DNA of 35,925 bases from Lachnospiraceae bacterium UBA2860. Its GTDB lineage: Bacteria; Bacillota; Clostridia; Lachnospirales; Lachnospiraceae. Below the pieces are notes generated by a model that ran no database searches, had not been told where the DNA came from, and was given only the letters and a program-made list of their open reading frames with translations. Shown here piece by piece: positions 23,147-31,835 of the stretch (positions within the stretch are counted from its first letter, which is position 1; each line of letters opens with the position of its first letter). The stretch is from contig DEFE01000053.1 of NCBI GenBank assembly GCA_002350625.1, forward strand, positions 1-35,925. Direction: 5' to 3'. Both the position numbers and the translations under genes were made by a program.

Positions 23147-24676
23147 ATGGATGAGAATAAAGGTCTCCGGGGGATGGACCCCGCGGAGGAGGAAGTCTTC
23201 ACGGAGAGTGAAGGGGAGTTTGAAAGAGAGGAGAATGACTTCGAGATCACCCGCGAGCACGAGGCGGATGATGAGGAGAGAACGAAGAAATACAAGTCAG
23301 AGATCCTCGGATATCTGATGAAAAAGAAGTATAAAGAGCTGCGCGAGACGACGCTGGACATGCATCCTGCCGACCTGGCGGCGGTTCTCGAGGATCTGGA
23401 TGAAAACAACCGCCTCGTCGTATTCCGCCTGCTGAGGAAGGACGTGGCGACGGAGGCATTTACCTTCATGTCCGACGACGCGCGGTCAGAGCTTGTGGAG
23501 GGCTTCTCCGACGCCGAAATCGTCAACACGATCGAGGAGATCAGCCTCGACGAGGCGGCGGACATGCTGGAGGACATGCCGGCTTCGGTCGTGAAGCGCG
23601 TGCTGGCCAAATCCAGCCGGGAGACGCGGGAGTCTCTGAACCGCCTGCTTCACTATCCGGAATACAGCGCGGGCAGTATCATGACGCCTGAGTACATCCG
23701 CTTCCGCGACGACATGGACGTGGCGGGGGCCATGGAGGCTATCCGGGAGCAGGGACCTGATGCGGAGACCGTGTACACCGGCTACGTCGTTGAACGAAAC
23801 CGTCTGCTCGGCGTTGTCACGGCGAGAGACATCCTGCTCAGCGACCCGCAGACGCCCATCACCGAGATCATGGACGACAACATCATCTCCGTGCAGGTCA
23901 CGGACGACCAGGAGTACGTCGCCAGACAGCTCGCCAAGTACGACTTCAATGCGATGCCTGTCGTCGACAGCGAGGGCATGCTGGTCGGCATCGTCACGAT
24001 CGACGACGCTGTCGACGTCCTTGTCGACGAGTCGACCGAGGACATGCAGAAGATGGCCGCTATCCTTCCTGAGGATCAGTCCGCGAGCTATTTCGGGACA
24101 TCCGTGCTGTCGCACGCGAAGCAGCGGATTCCCTGGCTGCTGATCCTCATGCTGTCGGCCACCTTCACGGGACTTGTCACACATCACTATGAGGCGTCCT
24201 TCGCGGCCCTGCCGCTCCTCGTCTCCTTCATGCCGATGCTGATGGATACGCCCGGCAACTGCGGCAATCAGGCCTGTACGCTGATGGTCCGCGGCCTGGC
24301 GCTCGGCGAAGTGACCGTGCGCGACATGGGGAAAGTCGTGTGGAAGGAGTTCAGGATTTCCCTCATCGTCGGCTCCGTGCTCGGCCTCGTCAACGGCATC
24401 AGGATCTTTCTTATGTACGACGTGTTCGCACAGCAAAAAGATCCGAACGCCATCCGCTACATGATCGTCGTCAGCGTATCACTGTTCGCGGCCATCACGC
24501 TCGCAAAGCTGGTCGGCGCCGTGCTGCCGCTGCTTGCAAAGCTGGTCGGCGCGGACCCCGCGATCATGGCGACGCCATTTATTACGACAATCGTGGACGC
24601 GGGCTCGCTCATCATCTACTTCCATTTTGCAGAACTGATTTTTGCCTCGGAGATTGTCGGAAAAGCAGTTACCTGA
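23147..24676 (+). CDS. mgtE: Magnesium transporter MgtE
   Basis: The 509-residue protein has the MgtE layout: an acidic N-terminal extension (about 1-50), the superhelical N domain (about 55-175, with HPADLAAVLEDL and LDEAADMLEDMP), a pair of CBS domains (about 180-310, SAGSIMTPEYI and MPVVDSEGMLVGIVT) and five membrane helices (about 325-505). The channel signature DTPGNCGNQA and the later DPAIMATPFITTIVDAGSL are intact. MgtE is a Mg2+-gated inner-membrane channel closed by Mg2+ bound between the cytosolic domains. It is some 50 residues longer than the classic form, mainly in the acidic N terminus. AAAGGAGG is well placed. A leader with a terminator precedes it. The next gene follows after 42 bases without a visible promoter. 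Confidence 0.96.
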   Translation: MDENKGLRGMDPAEEEVFTESEGEFEREENDFEITREHEADDEERTKKYKSEILGYLMKKKYKELRETTLDMHPADLAAVLEDLDENNRLVVFRLLRKDVATEAFTFMSDDARSELVEGFSDAEIVNTIEEISLDEAADMLEDMPASVVKRVLAKSSRETRESLNRLLHYPEYSAGSIMTPEYIRFRDDMDVAGAMEAIREQGPDAETVYTGYVVERNRLLGVVTARDILLSDPQTPITEIMDDNIISVQVTDDQEYVARQLAKYDFNAMPVVDSEGMLVGIVTIDDAVDVLVDESTEDMQKMAAILPEDQSASYFGTSVLSHAKQRIPWLLILMLSATFTGLVTHHYEASFAALPLLVSFMPMLMDTPGNCGNQACTLMVRGLALGEVTVRDMGKVVWKEFRISLIVGSVLGLVNGIRIFLMYDVFAQQKDPNAIRYMIVVSVSLFAAITLAKLVGAVLPLLAKLVGADPAIMATPFITTIVDAGSLIIYFHFAELIFASEIVGKAVT

Positions 24677-24718
24677 AACTTGCGGTCGTCAAGATATCAA
24701 AAAAAGGAGGAATCTGCC

Positions 24719-26059
24719 ATGCTGCTCATCGGTAACGGAATGGTTATCACGAGAGACGAAGCAATGCCGTATCTTGCGGACGGCGCCGTTCTTGCGGACG
24801 GGGATACGATCAAAGAAGTCGGACCCTTTAGGGAACTGAAGAAGAAATATCCGGACGCAGACTATGTGGACGCGAAAGGCGGCGTCATCATGCCCGGCCT
24901 CATCAATGCGCACACGCACATCTACTCGGGCCTTGCCAGAGGCCTCGCCATCGAGGGGCACAATCCGACGAATTTTTTTGAGATTCTCGACGGCATGTGG
25001 TGGAACATAGACCGTCACCTGACGCTGGACGGCACGAGAGCGTCCGCCTACGCGACGATCCTTGACTGCATCCGCGACGGCGTGACGACGATCTTCGACC
25101 ACCACGCCTCCTACGGGGAAATCCCCGGCTCGCTCTTCGCCATCAAGGACGTCGCTAAGGAACTGGGCATGCGCGCCTGCCTCTGCTATGAGGTGTCCGA
25201 GCGGGACGGCAAGGAAAAGTGCATCGCTGCGATCCGCGAAAATGCCGCGTTCTCCGCGTGGGCGGCTAAGGAGACGGACGGCATGACTGCCGCGATGTTC
25301 GGCGGCCACGCTCTCTTTACGATCTCGGACGCCACCTTTGAGAAGATGGTGGAGGCGAACAACGGGCTCACCGGCTTCCATATCCACGTGGCGGAGGGGA
25401 TGAATGACGTCTATGACAGTTTGAGAAACTACGGCACAAGGCCGGTAAACAGGCTTTTATACAATGGCATCCTCGGAGAGAAAACACTGCTCGGCCACTG
25501 CATCCACATCAGTCCCGCGGAGATGGACATCATCAAGGAGACCGGCACGATGGTGGTCAACAACCCGGAATCCAACATGGGGAACGCGGTCGGCTGTTCG
25601 CCCGTGCTGCAAATGATGGCGAAGGGGATCACGGTCGGCATGGGCACGGACGCTTATACGCACGACATGCTCGAGTCGCTGAAGGTTTTCCTCATCATCC
25701 AGCGCCACAATCTCGCGATGCCGAATGTGGCTTTCGGGGAGGGCATGGAGATGCTCTTCAAGAATAACTGCGCGATCGCGGCGAAGTACTTCCCGAAGCC
25801 GCTCGGCGTCCTCAAGGCAGGCGCAGCCGCGGATATTATCGTGATGGATTACAAGCCGTTTACGCCGTTCTCCGATGAAAATATCAACGGCCACATGCTG
25901 TTCGGCATGATGGGAAAGAACTGCCGCACGACGATCATCAACGGCAAAGTGCTCTACAAGGACAGAGAGTTCGTCGCCTGTGACGAGGAGCGCATCAACG
26001 CCTGGACGATGGAAGAGAGCAAGAAGCTCTGGGGAGAGCTGAACCACAGAACTTATTGA
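24719..26059 (+). CDS. ssnA: SsnA-type amidohydrolase
   Basis: The 446-residue protein belongs to the SsnA branch of the amidohydrolase superfamily, related to chlorohydrolases and guanine deaminases. The metal site is visible as HTH at residues 65-67 (INAHTHIYSG), His in GFHIHVAEG and LGHCIHIS, and Asp in GMGTDAYTHDM. NNPESNMGNAVGC is typical of SsnA. In E. coli and gut anaerobes ssnA accompanies ygfK and purine- or selenium-linked genes; it probably deaminates or opens a purine-related ring, but the exact substrate is not settled to my knowledge. AAAAGGAGG stands eight bases before the ATG. ygfK follows after 44 bases, so the two form an operon, possibly read on from mgtE. Confidence 0.9.
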   Translation: MLLIGNGMVITRDEAMPYLADGAVLADGDTIKEVGPFRELKKKYPDADYVDAKGGVIMPGLINAHTHIYSGLARGLAIEGHNPTNFFEILDGMWWNIDRHLTLDGTRASAYATILDCIRDGVTTIFDHHASYGEIPGSLFAIKDVAKELGMRACLCYEVSERDGKEKCIAAIRENAAFSAWAAKETDGMTAAMFGGHALFTISDATFEKMVEANNGLTGFHIHVAEGMNDVYDSLRNYGTRPVNRLLYNGILGEKTLLGHCIHISPAEMDIIKETGTMVVNNPESNMGNAVGCSPVLQMMAKGITVGMGTDAYTHDMLESLKVFLIIQRHNLAMPNVAFGEGMEMLFKNNCAIAAKYFPKPLGVLKAGAAADIIVMDYKPFTPFSDENINGHMLFGMMGKNCRTTIINGKVLYKDREFVACDEERINAWTMEESKKLWGELNHRTY

Positions 26060-26103
26060 TGAAGAATAAATGGCGTTTGGACCGCACGGAAGGAGGATGA
26101 AAG

Positions 26104-29100
26104 ATGAGTGATATCATGAGGCCGATCCCTTACGCGCAGCTGCTCGACAGAGTGCTTGCCGAGTATCAGGCGGAGGGCAGCATCTTCGGCGTGTCAAAGA
26201 TCGTTAAAACGGGAGTGAGACATGCCCGGCCGCTGTTCGGGGGGAAGATCGAGACGCCCTTCGGACCCGCGGCCGGACCGAACACGCAGCTCGCACAGAA
26301 TATCGTCGCCTCCTATGCGGCCGGCGCGCGCTTCTTCGAGCTGAAGACCGTGCAGAAGATGGACGGGCGCGAGCTCGCGGCCTGCGTGCCGAAGCCGTGC
26401 ATCGCCTCGCTTGACGAGTGCTACAACTGCGAGTGGTCGACGGAGCTGACGGTGGAAGAAGCCTATGCGGAATACGTCAAGGCCTTTTTCCTCCTCCGGG
26501 TCATCGCCGCCGAATTTTCTCTCGGGTCTCCGGACGGCTTCATCTTCAATATGTCCGTCGGCTACGACCTCGAGGGCATAAAGACGGAGAAAATCGACCG
26601 CTATATCGAAGGCATGAAGGACGCCTCCGGGACGGAGATCTTCAAGGAGTGCCTGCGCGTCACCCGCGAAGCTGCCTTGAGCGGCCGTCTGAAGCATGTC
26701 GCCCTTTCCGACCTCGAGGCATTTCCGACGCAGATTTCCGCGTCGATCACGGAGTCGACCCTGCACGGATGTCCCCCCGACGAGATCGAGCGCATCGCGG
26801 CCTATCTCCTTGAGGAGAAGGGCCTCCATACCTTTGTCAAATGTAATCCGACACTGCTCGGATATACCTTCGCAAGAGAGACGCTCGACGCCCTCGGCTT
26901 TGACTATATTGCCTTTGACGATCACCATTTCCTCGAGGACCTGCAGTGGGAGGACGCGCTGCCGATGTTCAGGCGCCTGACCGAGCTTTCCGAGAAAAAG
27001 CAGCTGTCCTTCGGACTTAAGCTCACCAATACTTTCCCTGTCGACGTGAAGGCGGGAGAGCTGCCGAGCGAAGAGATGTACATGTCCGGGCGGTCCCTCT
27101 TCCCGCTGACGATCGAGCTGTGCAGACGCATCGCGGAGGAGTTCTCCGGAAAGCTGCAGATCTCGTATTCCGGCGGCGCGGACGCGGAGAACATCGAAGC
27201 GATCGTGGATGCCGGCATCTGGCCGGTCACGATGGCGACGACCGTCTTAAAGCCGGGCGGATATCAGCGCTTTGCGCAGATTGCCGCTTTCTTTGAGGGA
27301 CAGGAAGCCAAAGGATTCGAAGGAATCGACGTCGGGAAGGTGCGCGCGCTTCAGGAAAAAGCGCTCGACAGCGCCTATTACAGAAAGCCGGTGAAGCCGG
27401 TGCCGTCAGCAAAGATGGACGAGGCGCTGCCGATGCTCGACTGCTTCACGGCGCCCTGCCGCACGAACTGCCCGATCGGCCAGGACATTCCGGCCTATCT
27501 GCGCGCAATGGAAGAGGGACGGGCGAAAGACGCGCTTGAGATCATTCTGAAGCGAAACGCGCTTCCCTTTATCACCGGCACTATCTGTCCGCATACCTGC
27601 GGGGATCGATGCATGCGCAATCACTATGAGGACAGCGTGCACATCCGCGAGGTGAAGCTGCTTGCCGCAAGGACGGCACATAAGGAGCTGCTCGCGCAGA
27701 CCTCCCCTGGAAGCAGAGCCGTCGGGAGCGGGCGGAAGACGGCTGTCATCGGGGCCGGCCCCGCAGGCCTGTCTGTCGCTTATTTCTTAAGCCGCGCCGG
27801 CGAGGACGTCACGGTATTTGAGAAGGAAGCGCTCCCCGGCGGCGTGCCGCGCTATGTCATCCCGTCCTTCCGCATCGGAGACGACGCGATCGACGCCGAT
27901 GTCGCCCTGATTAAAAAAAGCGGCGCGAAGATCGTGACCGGGAGAGAGATCGGGAGCATCCGGGAGCTGAAGGAAGAGGGCTATACGGATATCGTCGTCG
28001 CCATCGGCGCCTGGGCCCCCGGCCGGAAGGCGCTTCAGTACGGAGAGGCTGTCGACGCGCTTGAAATCATGCGCGATTTAAAGCAGGATCCGGAGGGCAC
28101 GTCTCTCGGAGAGAACGTGGTCGTGATCGGCGGCGGCAACACCGCCATGGACGCCGCCCGCGCAGCGAAGCGCGCGAAGGGCACGAAGAACGTGAAGCTC
28201 GTTTACCGGCGCACGAAGCGCTACATGCCGGCTGATGAGGAAGAGCTTATGCTCGCCATAGAGGACGGCGTGGAGTTTGCCGAGCTGCTCGCTCCGGTCG
28301 GCCTTCAAGACGGGATGCTCACCTGCGAGGTGATGGAGCTCGGCGCGCCCGATGAGAGCGGCCGCCGCTCGCCGGTGTCAACCGGAAAGACGATCACGCT
28401 CAAGGCGGATACGGTGATCACTGCCGTCGGCGAACAGATCGACGGAAAGCTTTATCAGGATGCCGGCATTGAGACGGATGCGAAGGGCCGCCCGGTCACG
28501 GACGCATCCCTGCGCACGAGCGATCCGCAGGTCTTTGCCGCCGGAGACGCAAGAAGAGGGCCGGCGACGGCCGTGAAGGGGATCGCGGACGCCCAGCTGA
28601 TCGCCGCCGCGATTCTCGCGGAGGCGCGGGCCGCAGATCCCGCGGAGACGGCTGAAGCCGAATTCGGCGGCTGCGCGGGCCTCAACAAGGCGGATGATCC
28701 GGCGCCTTACCTCGCAAAGAAAGGCGTGCTGCACGTAAAGACGGATGAAGAGAATCCGGACAGAAGGTGCCTCGGCTGCGCCACGGTCTGCGAAGTCTGC
28801 ACGGATGTCTGCCCGAACCGCGCCAATGTCGCGATCAATGTGCCGGGTCTTTCCATGCCTCAGATCCTGCATATCGACGGGATGTGCAACGAATGCGGCA
28901 ACTGTGCGGTTTTCTGCCCCTACAGCGGCAGGCCTTACAAGGACAAATTCACGCTCTTCGGAAGCGAAGAGGATTTTGCGGATTCCGAAAACAGCGGATT
29001 TTTGCCGCTTGATCATGCCGGGAAGGTCAGAGTTCGTATCGCCGGCAGGGTGCAGGAGGTCAATGTCAACGATCCTGCCTCGGGCCTCTACGAGCCGCTG

Positions 29101-29151
29101 AGAAAGCTGATCCTCGCCGTATACGGGACATACAGCTATCTGCTGCCGTAA
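26104..29151 (+). CDS. ygfK: YgfK, putative selenium-linked flavin/Fe-S oxidoreductase
   Basis: The 1015-residue protein matches YgfK, annotated as a putative selenate reductase subunit. An N-terminal TIM-barrel region similar to dihydroorotate/dihydropyrimidine dehydrogenase (about 1-430) is followed by Cys clusters CFTAPCRTNCPIGQDIP and CPHTCGDRCMRN. A two-dinucleotide-binding flavoprotein part comes next (GAGPAGLSVAYFLSRAG; VVVIGGGNTAMDAARAA; VFAAGDARRG), then a C-terminal ferredoxin-like part (CLGCATVCEVCTDVCPNR and CNECGNCAVFCPYSG). It resembles glutamate-synthase-small-subunit electron-transfer modules and probably moves electrons between NAD(P)H and a purine-catabolic oxidoreductase. 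No in-frame TGA suggests selenocysteine here. GGAGG precedes the ATG. It follows ssnA, the usual partner. A hairpin follows. Confidence 0.93.
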   Translation: MSDIMRPIPYAQLLDRVLAEYQAEGSIFGVSKIVKTGVRHARPLFGGKIETPFGPAAGPNTQLAQNIVASYAAGARFFELKTVQKMDGRELAACVPKPCIASLDECYNCEWSTELTVEEAYAEYVKAFFLLRVIAAEFSLGSPDGFIFNMSVGYDLEGIKTEKIDRYIEGMKDASGTEIFKECLRVTREAALSGRLKHVALSDLEAFPTQISASITESTLHGCPPDEIERIAAYLLEEKGLHTFVKCNPTLLGYTFARETLDALGFDYIAFDDHHFLEDLQWEDALPMFRRLTELSEKKQLSFGLKLTNTFPVDVKAGELPSEEMYMSGRSLFPLTIELCRRIAEEFSGKLQISYSGGADAENIEAIVDAGIWPVTMATTVLKPGGYQRFAQIAAFFEGQEAKGFEGIDVGKVRALQEKALDSAYYRKPVKPVPSAKMDEALPMLDCFTAPCRTNCPIGQDIPAYLRAMEEGRAKDALEIILKRNALPFITGTICPHTCGDRCMRNHYEDSVHIREVKLLAARTAHKELLAQTSPGSRAVGSGRKTAVIGAGPAGLSVAYFLSRAGEDVTVFEKEALPGGVPRYVIPSFRIGDDAIDADVALIKKSGAKIVTGREIGSIRELKEEGYTDIVVAIGAWAPGRKALQYGEAVDALEIMRDLKQDPEGTSLGENVVVIGGGNTAMDAARAAKRAKGTKNVKLVYRRTKRYMPADEEELMLAIEDGVEFAELLAPVGLQDGMLTCEVMELGAPDESGRRSPVSTGKTITLKADTVITAVGEQIDGKLYQDAGIETDAKGRPVTDASLRTSDPQVFAAGDARRGPATAVKGIADAQLIAAAILAEARAADPAETAEAEFGGCAGLNKADDPAPYLAKKGVLHVKTDEENPDRRCLGCATVCEVCTDVCPNRANVAINVPGLSMPQILHIDGMCNECGNCAVFCPYSGRPYKDKFTLFGSEEDFADSENSGFLPLDHAGKVRVRIAGRVQEVNVNDPASGLYEPLRKLILAVYGTYSYLLP

Positions 29152-29156
29152 ACAAA

Positions 29157-29196
29157 AGCGCCGCGGCTCTGGTAAAGCGCCGCGGCGCTGTCTTTC
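29157..29196 (+). terminator. Candidate terminator after ygfK
   Basis: AGCGCCGCGG (29157-29166) pairs perfectly with CCGCGGCGCT (29180-29189) around a 13-base loop. Only GTCTTTC follows, so the T tract is weak and termination may be partial. It ends the ssnA-ygfK unit before the acyl-CoA ligase. Confidence 0.65.
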
Positions 29197-29227
29197 AATC
29201 AAATGGACATCTTAAGGAAAGCCGGTT

Positions 29228-30937
29228 ATGGATCAGAACGCGAAGTATAGAAGAAAACATCTCAACTATCCCGAGATCACCATGTGCCAGATGATTGAGC
29301 GCGTTGCTGCCGGTCATCCGGAAGTGACTGCCATGGACTTCTTCGGGAGGAAAACGAGCTATCGCACCTTTTACGAGGAAATAGAAAGAGCTGCCCGCGC
29401 CCTCATCCGCGCCGGCATCCGCAGCGGCGATGTCGTCACGATCTGCATGCCGAACACGCCGCAGGGCATCATCATGTTCTATGCGCTCAGCCGCATCGCC
29501 GCAGTGGCCAACATGGTTCATCCGCTATCCGCGGAGGAGGAGATCACGTTTTATCTCAACCTGTCGGAGAGCAGGATGATCCTGACGCTTGACACATTTT
29601 CAGAGAAGGTGGAGGCGGCGGCCGCCAAAGCAAACTATCCGGTGAAGCTCATCACCGCGCGCATGGAGGACGTTCTTCCGCCGCATCTTGCGATTGCCTT
29701 CGCGGCCAAAACGGGACGCAGATTCCTGAAGTACCCGAAGACGAAGGGCGCGGTGACATGGAGAGCTTTCATGAAGAGCGGCGCGACGGACCGCGCGCTC
29801 CCGGAGACAACATTTGAGAAGGACCGCACGGCCGCGATTCTCTACAGCGGGGGCACCAGCGGGACGCCGAAAGGCATCTGCCTGACTGATTACAATTTCA
29901 ACGCGCTGGCGCTCGGAACGATCGCCTCCTTCGGGGGAGAGGTCGGACCGGGCATGAAGATGCTCAGCTGCATGCCGATGTTTCACGGCTTCGGCCTGGG
30001 CATTAATCTTCACACGGCGCTCGTGTACGGCATGACCTGTATACTGATGCCGACCTTTTCCGACAAAACATATGCGGATATGCTGCGGAAAAAGAAACCG
30101 AATTTCATCGCCGGCGTCCCGACGATCTATGAGGCGCTGTTGCATATCAGAGAACTGGACGGCGTCGATCTGTCTTTTCTTGTGGGCGTGTTCAGCGGCG
30201 GGGATTCCCTGTCCGTCGAGCTCAAGAAGAAGATTGACCGTTTCCTCCGTGAGCACGGGGCCGGGGTGCAGGTGCGCGAGGGATACGGCCTCACGGAGTG
30301 CGTGACGGCGAGCTGCCTCACGCCGAGAGACGAGTACAGGGAGGGCAGCATCGGCCTTCCTTTCCCGGACACGGAATACGCGATCGTGCGCCCCGGTTCG
30401 GACGACGTGCTCCCGCCGGGAGAGGAAGGAGAGATCATCCTCCGGAGCCCGACGCTCATGAAGGGATATCTGAAGAACGAGGAGGAGACGAAAGAGGCGC
30501 TCCGCCTGCTTCCCGACGGCAATACCTGGCTTTATACCGGCGACATCGGAAAGATGGACGAGGACGGCTTCGTTTATTTCATTCAGCGGGCAAAGCGCAT
30601 CATTATCACGAACGGATACAATGTTTATCCCAGTCAGATCGAAAATGTGCTGGACGGCATGGACGAGATCATGGTCAGCTGCGTGATCGGCGTGAAGGAC
30701 ACCCGCCGCATGCAGCGCGTGAGAGCTTATGTGGTGCTGAAGGACGGCGTGCCTGATAACGATGAGACGCGCGCGCTGATTCTTTCGAGACTGGGGAAGA
30801 AGGTGGCCAGGTACGCGCTGCCAAGAGAGATTCTGTTCAGAAAGGAACTGCCCCGGACGCTTGTCGGAAAGGCTGATTTCCGGAAGCTCATGGAAGAGGC
30901 CGAACGGGAGGAAGAGAGGGGACGAAAAGATGCCTGA
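29228..30937 (+). CDS. AMP-forming acyl-CoA synthetase/ligase
   Basis: The 569-residue protein is an ANL-superfamily ligase, most like acyl-CoA synthetases. Motifs in order are ILYSGGTSGTPKGI (phosphate loop), MPMFHGFGLGINLHTALVYG, EGYGLTECV, YTGDIGKMDEDGFVYF, the hinge RAKRIIITNGYNVYPSQIE, and the C-terminal catalytic Lys548 in RTLVGKADFRK. It activates a carboxylic acid with ATP and transfers it to CoA or another thiol. The substrate is unknown; the region from TFSEKVEAAAAKA onward does not identify it. The next gene, an E2/CAT-like protein, overlaps its stop by eight bases, which suggests the activated acyl group is passed on. A weak AAGGAAAG ribosome-binding site lies before the ATG, and a hairpin separates it from ygfK. 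Confidence 0.9.
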   Translation: MDQNAKYRRKHLNYPEITMCQMIERVAAGHPEVTAMDFFGRKTSYRTFYEEIERAARALIRAGIRSGDVVTICMPNTPQGIIMFYALSRIAAVANMVHPLSAEEEITFYLNLSESRMILTLDTFSEKVEAAAAKANYPVKLITARMEDVLPPHLAIAFAAKTGRRFLKYPKTKGAVTWRAFMKSGATDRALPETTFEKDRTAAILYSGGTSGTPKGICLTDYNFNALALGTIASFGGEVGPGMKMLSCMPMFHGFGLGINLHTALVYGMTCILMPTFSDKTYADMLRKKKPNFIAGVPTIYEALLHIRELDGVDLSFLVGVFSGGDSLSVELKKKIDRFLREHGAGVQVREGYGLTECVTASCLTPRDEYREGSIGLPFPDTEYAIVRPGSDDVLPPGEEGEIILRSPTLMKGYLKNEEETKEALRLLPDGNTWLYTGDIGKMDEDGFVYFIQRAKRIIITNGYNVYPSQIENVLDGMDEIMVSCVIGVKDTRRMQRVRAYVVLKDGVPDNDETRALILSRLGKKVARYALPREILFRKELPRTLVGKADFRKLMEEAEREEERGRKDA

Positions 30938-31835
30938 AGAGATAAAAAGAAAGAAAAAATGGGGCGACCGCCGCGACGGGCGCCTCGTGAAAATGCCGGG
31001 ACTGCAGACCGTGATGACGGCGCTGATGCCGCATCGCGCGGACTGTGAAGTCTTTCTCATGGATACGATCGACGTGACGGACCTTCTCGACCTGATCGAC
31101 AAAAAGAACGCGCAGGATCCCTCCGTGAAGCGCACGATCTTCCATGCGATCATCGCGATGTCCGCGCGCATGGTGCGCGAGCGGCCGTATCTGAACCGCT
31201 TCGTGCAGGGCGCCAGAATCTACGAGAGGTACGACATCAGCATCAGCTTCGTCGCAAAGCGCCGCTTTGAGGATCACGCGGAGGAGGCGCTGCTTTTCTT
31301 TGTGCCGAAGGATACGGATACGCTTGACGACGTGAGCCGCATGGTGACGGGAACGGTGGCGGAAACCCGCAAAAGCGAGCATGCGACCGGCGGCGTCGAC
31401 GAGCTGCTCGACGTCTTCGCCGCGATGCCGCGGCTTCTCATGATGTTTCTGATCCGCATCATCCGCACGCTGGATTTCTTCGGCGTCAACCCGAAGTTTA
31501 TCACCGATGGGGATCCCAATTACTCGACGATCCTCATGAGCAATCTCGGCAGCATCAGGTGCCCGGCCGTCTATCACCATCTAAATAATTACGGGACGAA
31601 CAGCATCATGATGACGATCGGGACGATCCGCGAGGAAGAACGGCGCATGGAGGACGGACAAAAAAAGCTCCGACGCGTCCTCGACCTCGGTGTGACGATC
31701 GATGAACGTATCGGAGACGGTTTTTATTTCGCGAAAAGTCTTAAACTGCTGCACTACATGTGCGCGCACCCGGAGCTTCTCGACAGACCGATCGGCGAGC
31801 CGAGCGGCTTCGAATACGAGCAGCGGCTCTCATGA
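30930..31835 (+). CDS. E2/CAT-fold acyltransferase-like protein with altered catalytic motif
   Basis: The 301-residue protein resembles the catalytic domain of 2-oxoacid dehydrogenase E2 acyltransferases and chloramphenicol acetyltransferase, without lipoyl or subunit-binding domains. Similarity is clearest in MSNLGSIRCPAVYHHLNN, which parallels the E2 SNLG motif, and in LGVTIDERIGDGFYFAKS. In classical E2 the latter reads DHR-x-x-DG with catalytic His; here Glu259 takes that place while Asp258, Asp263 and Gly264 remain. A hydrophobic stretch around residues 165-185 (RLLMMFLIRIIRTLDFF) may touch the membrane. The ATG lies inside the end of the acyl-CoA ligase gene (overlap 30930-30937), implying coupled translation. 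It may transfer acyl groups by another mechanism or bind acyl-CoA. Its 3' end overlaps the convergent next gene by six bases. Confidence 0.75.
   Translation: MPEEIKRKKKWGDRRDGRLVKMPGLQTVMTALMPHRADCEVFLMDTIDVTDLLDLIDKKNAQDPSVKRTIFHAIIAMSARMVRERPYLNRFVQGARIYERYDISISFVAKRRFEDHAEEALLFFVPKDTDTLDDVSRMVTGTVAETRKSEHATGGVDELLDVFAAMPRLLMMFLIRIIRTLDFFGVNPKFITDGDPNYSTILMSNLGSIRCPAVYHHLNNYGTNSIMMTIGTIREEERRMEDGQKKLRRVLDLGVTIDERIGDGFYFAKSLKLLHYMCAHPELLDRPIGEPSGFEYEQRLS

Noticed and set aside
24719..29151. Selenocysteine codons in ssnA or ygfK, given their selenium-linked annotation
   Set aside because: Both frames run without internal TGA and all expected metal or Cys positions are ordinary codons, so there is no sign of selenocysteine.
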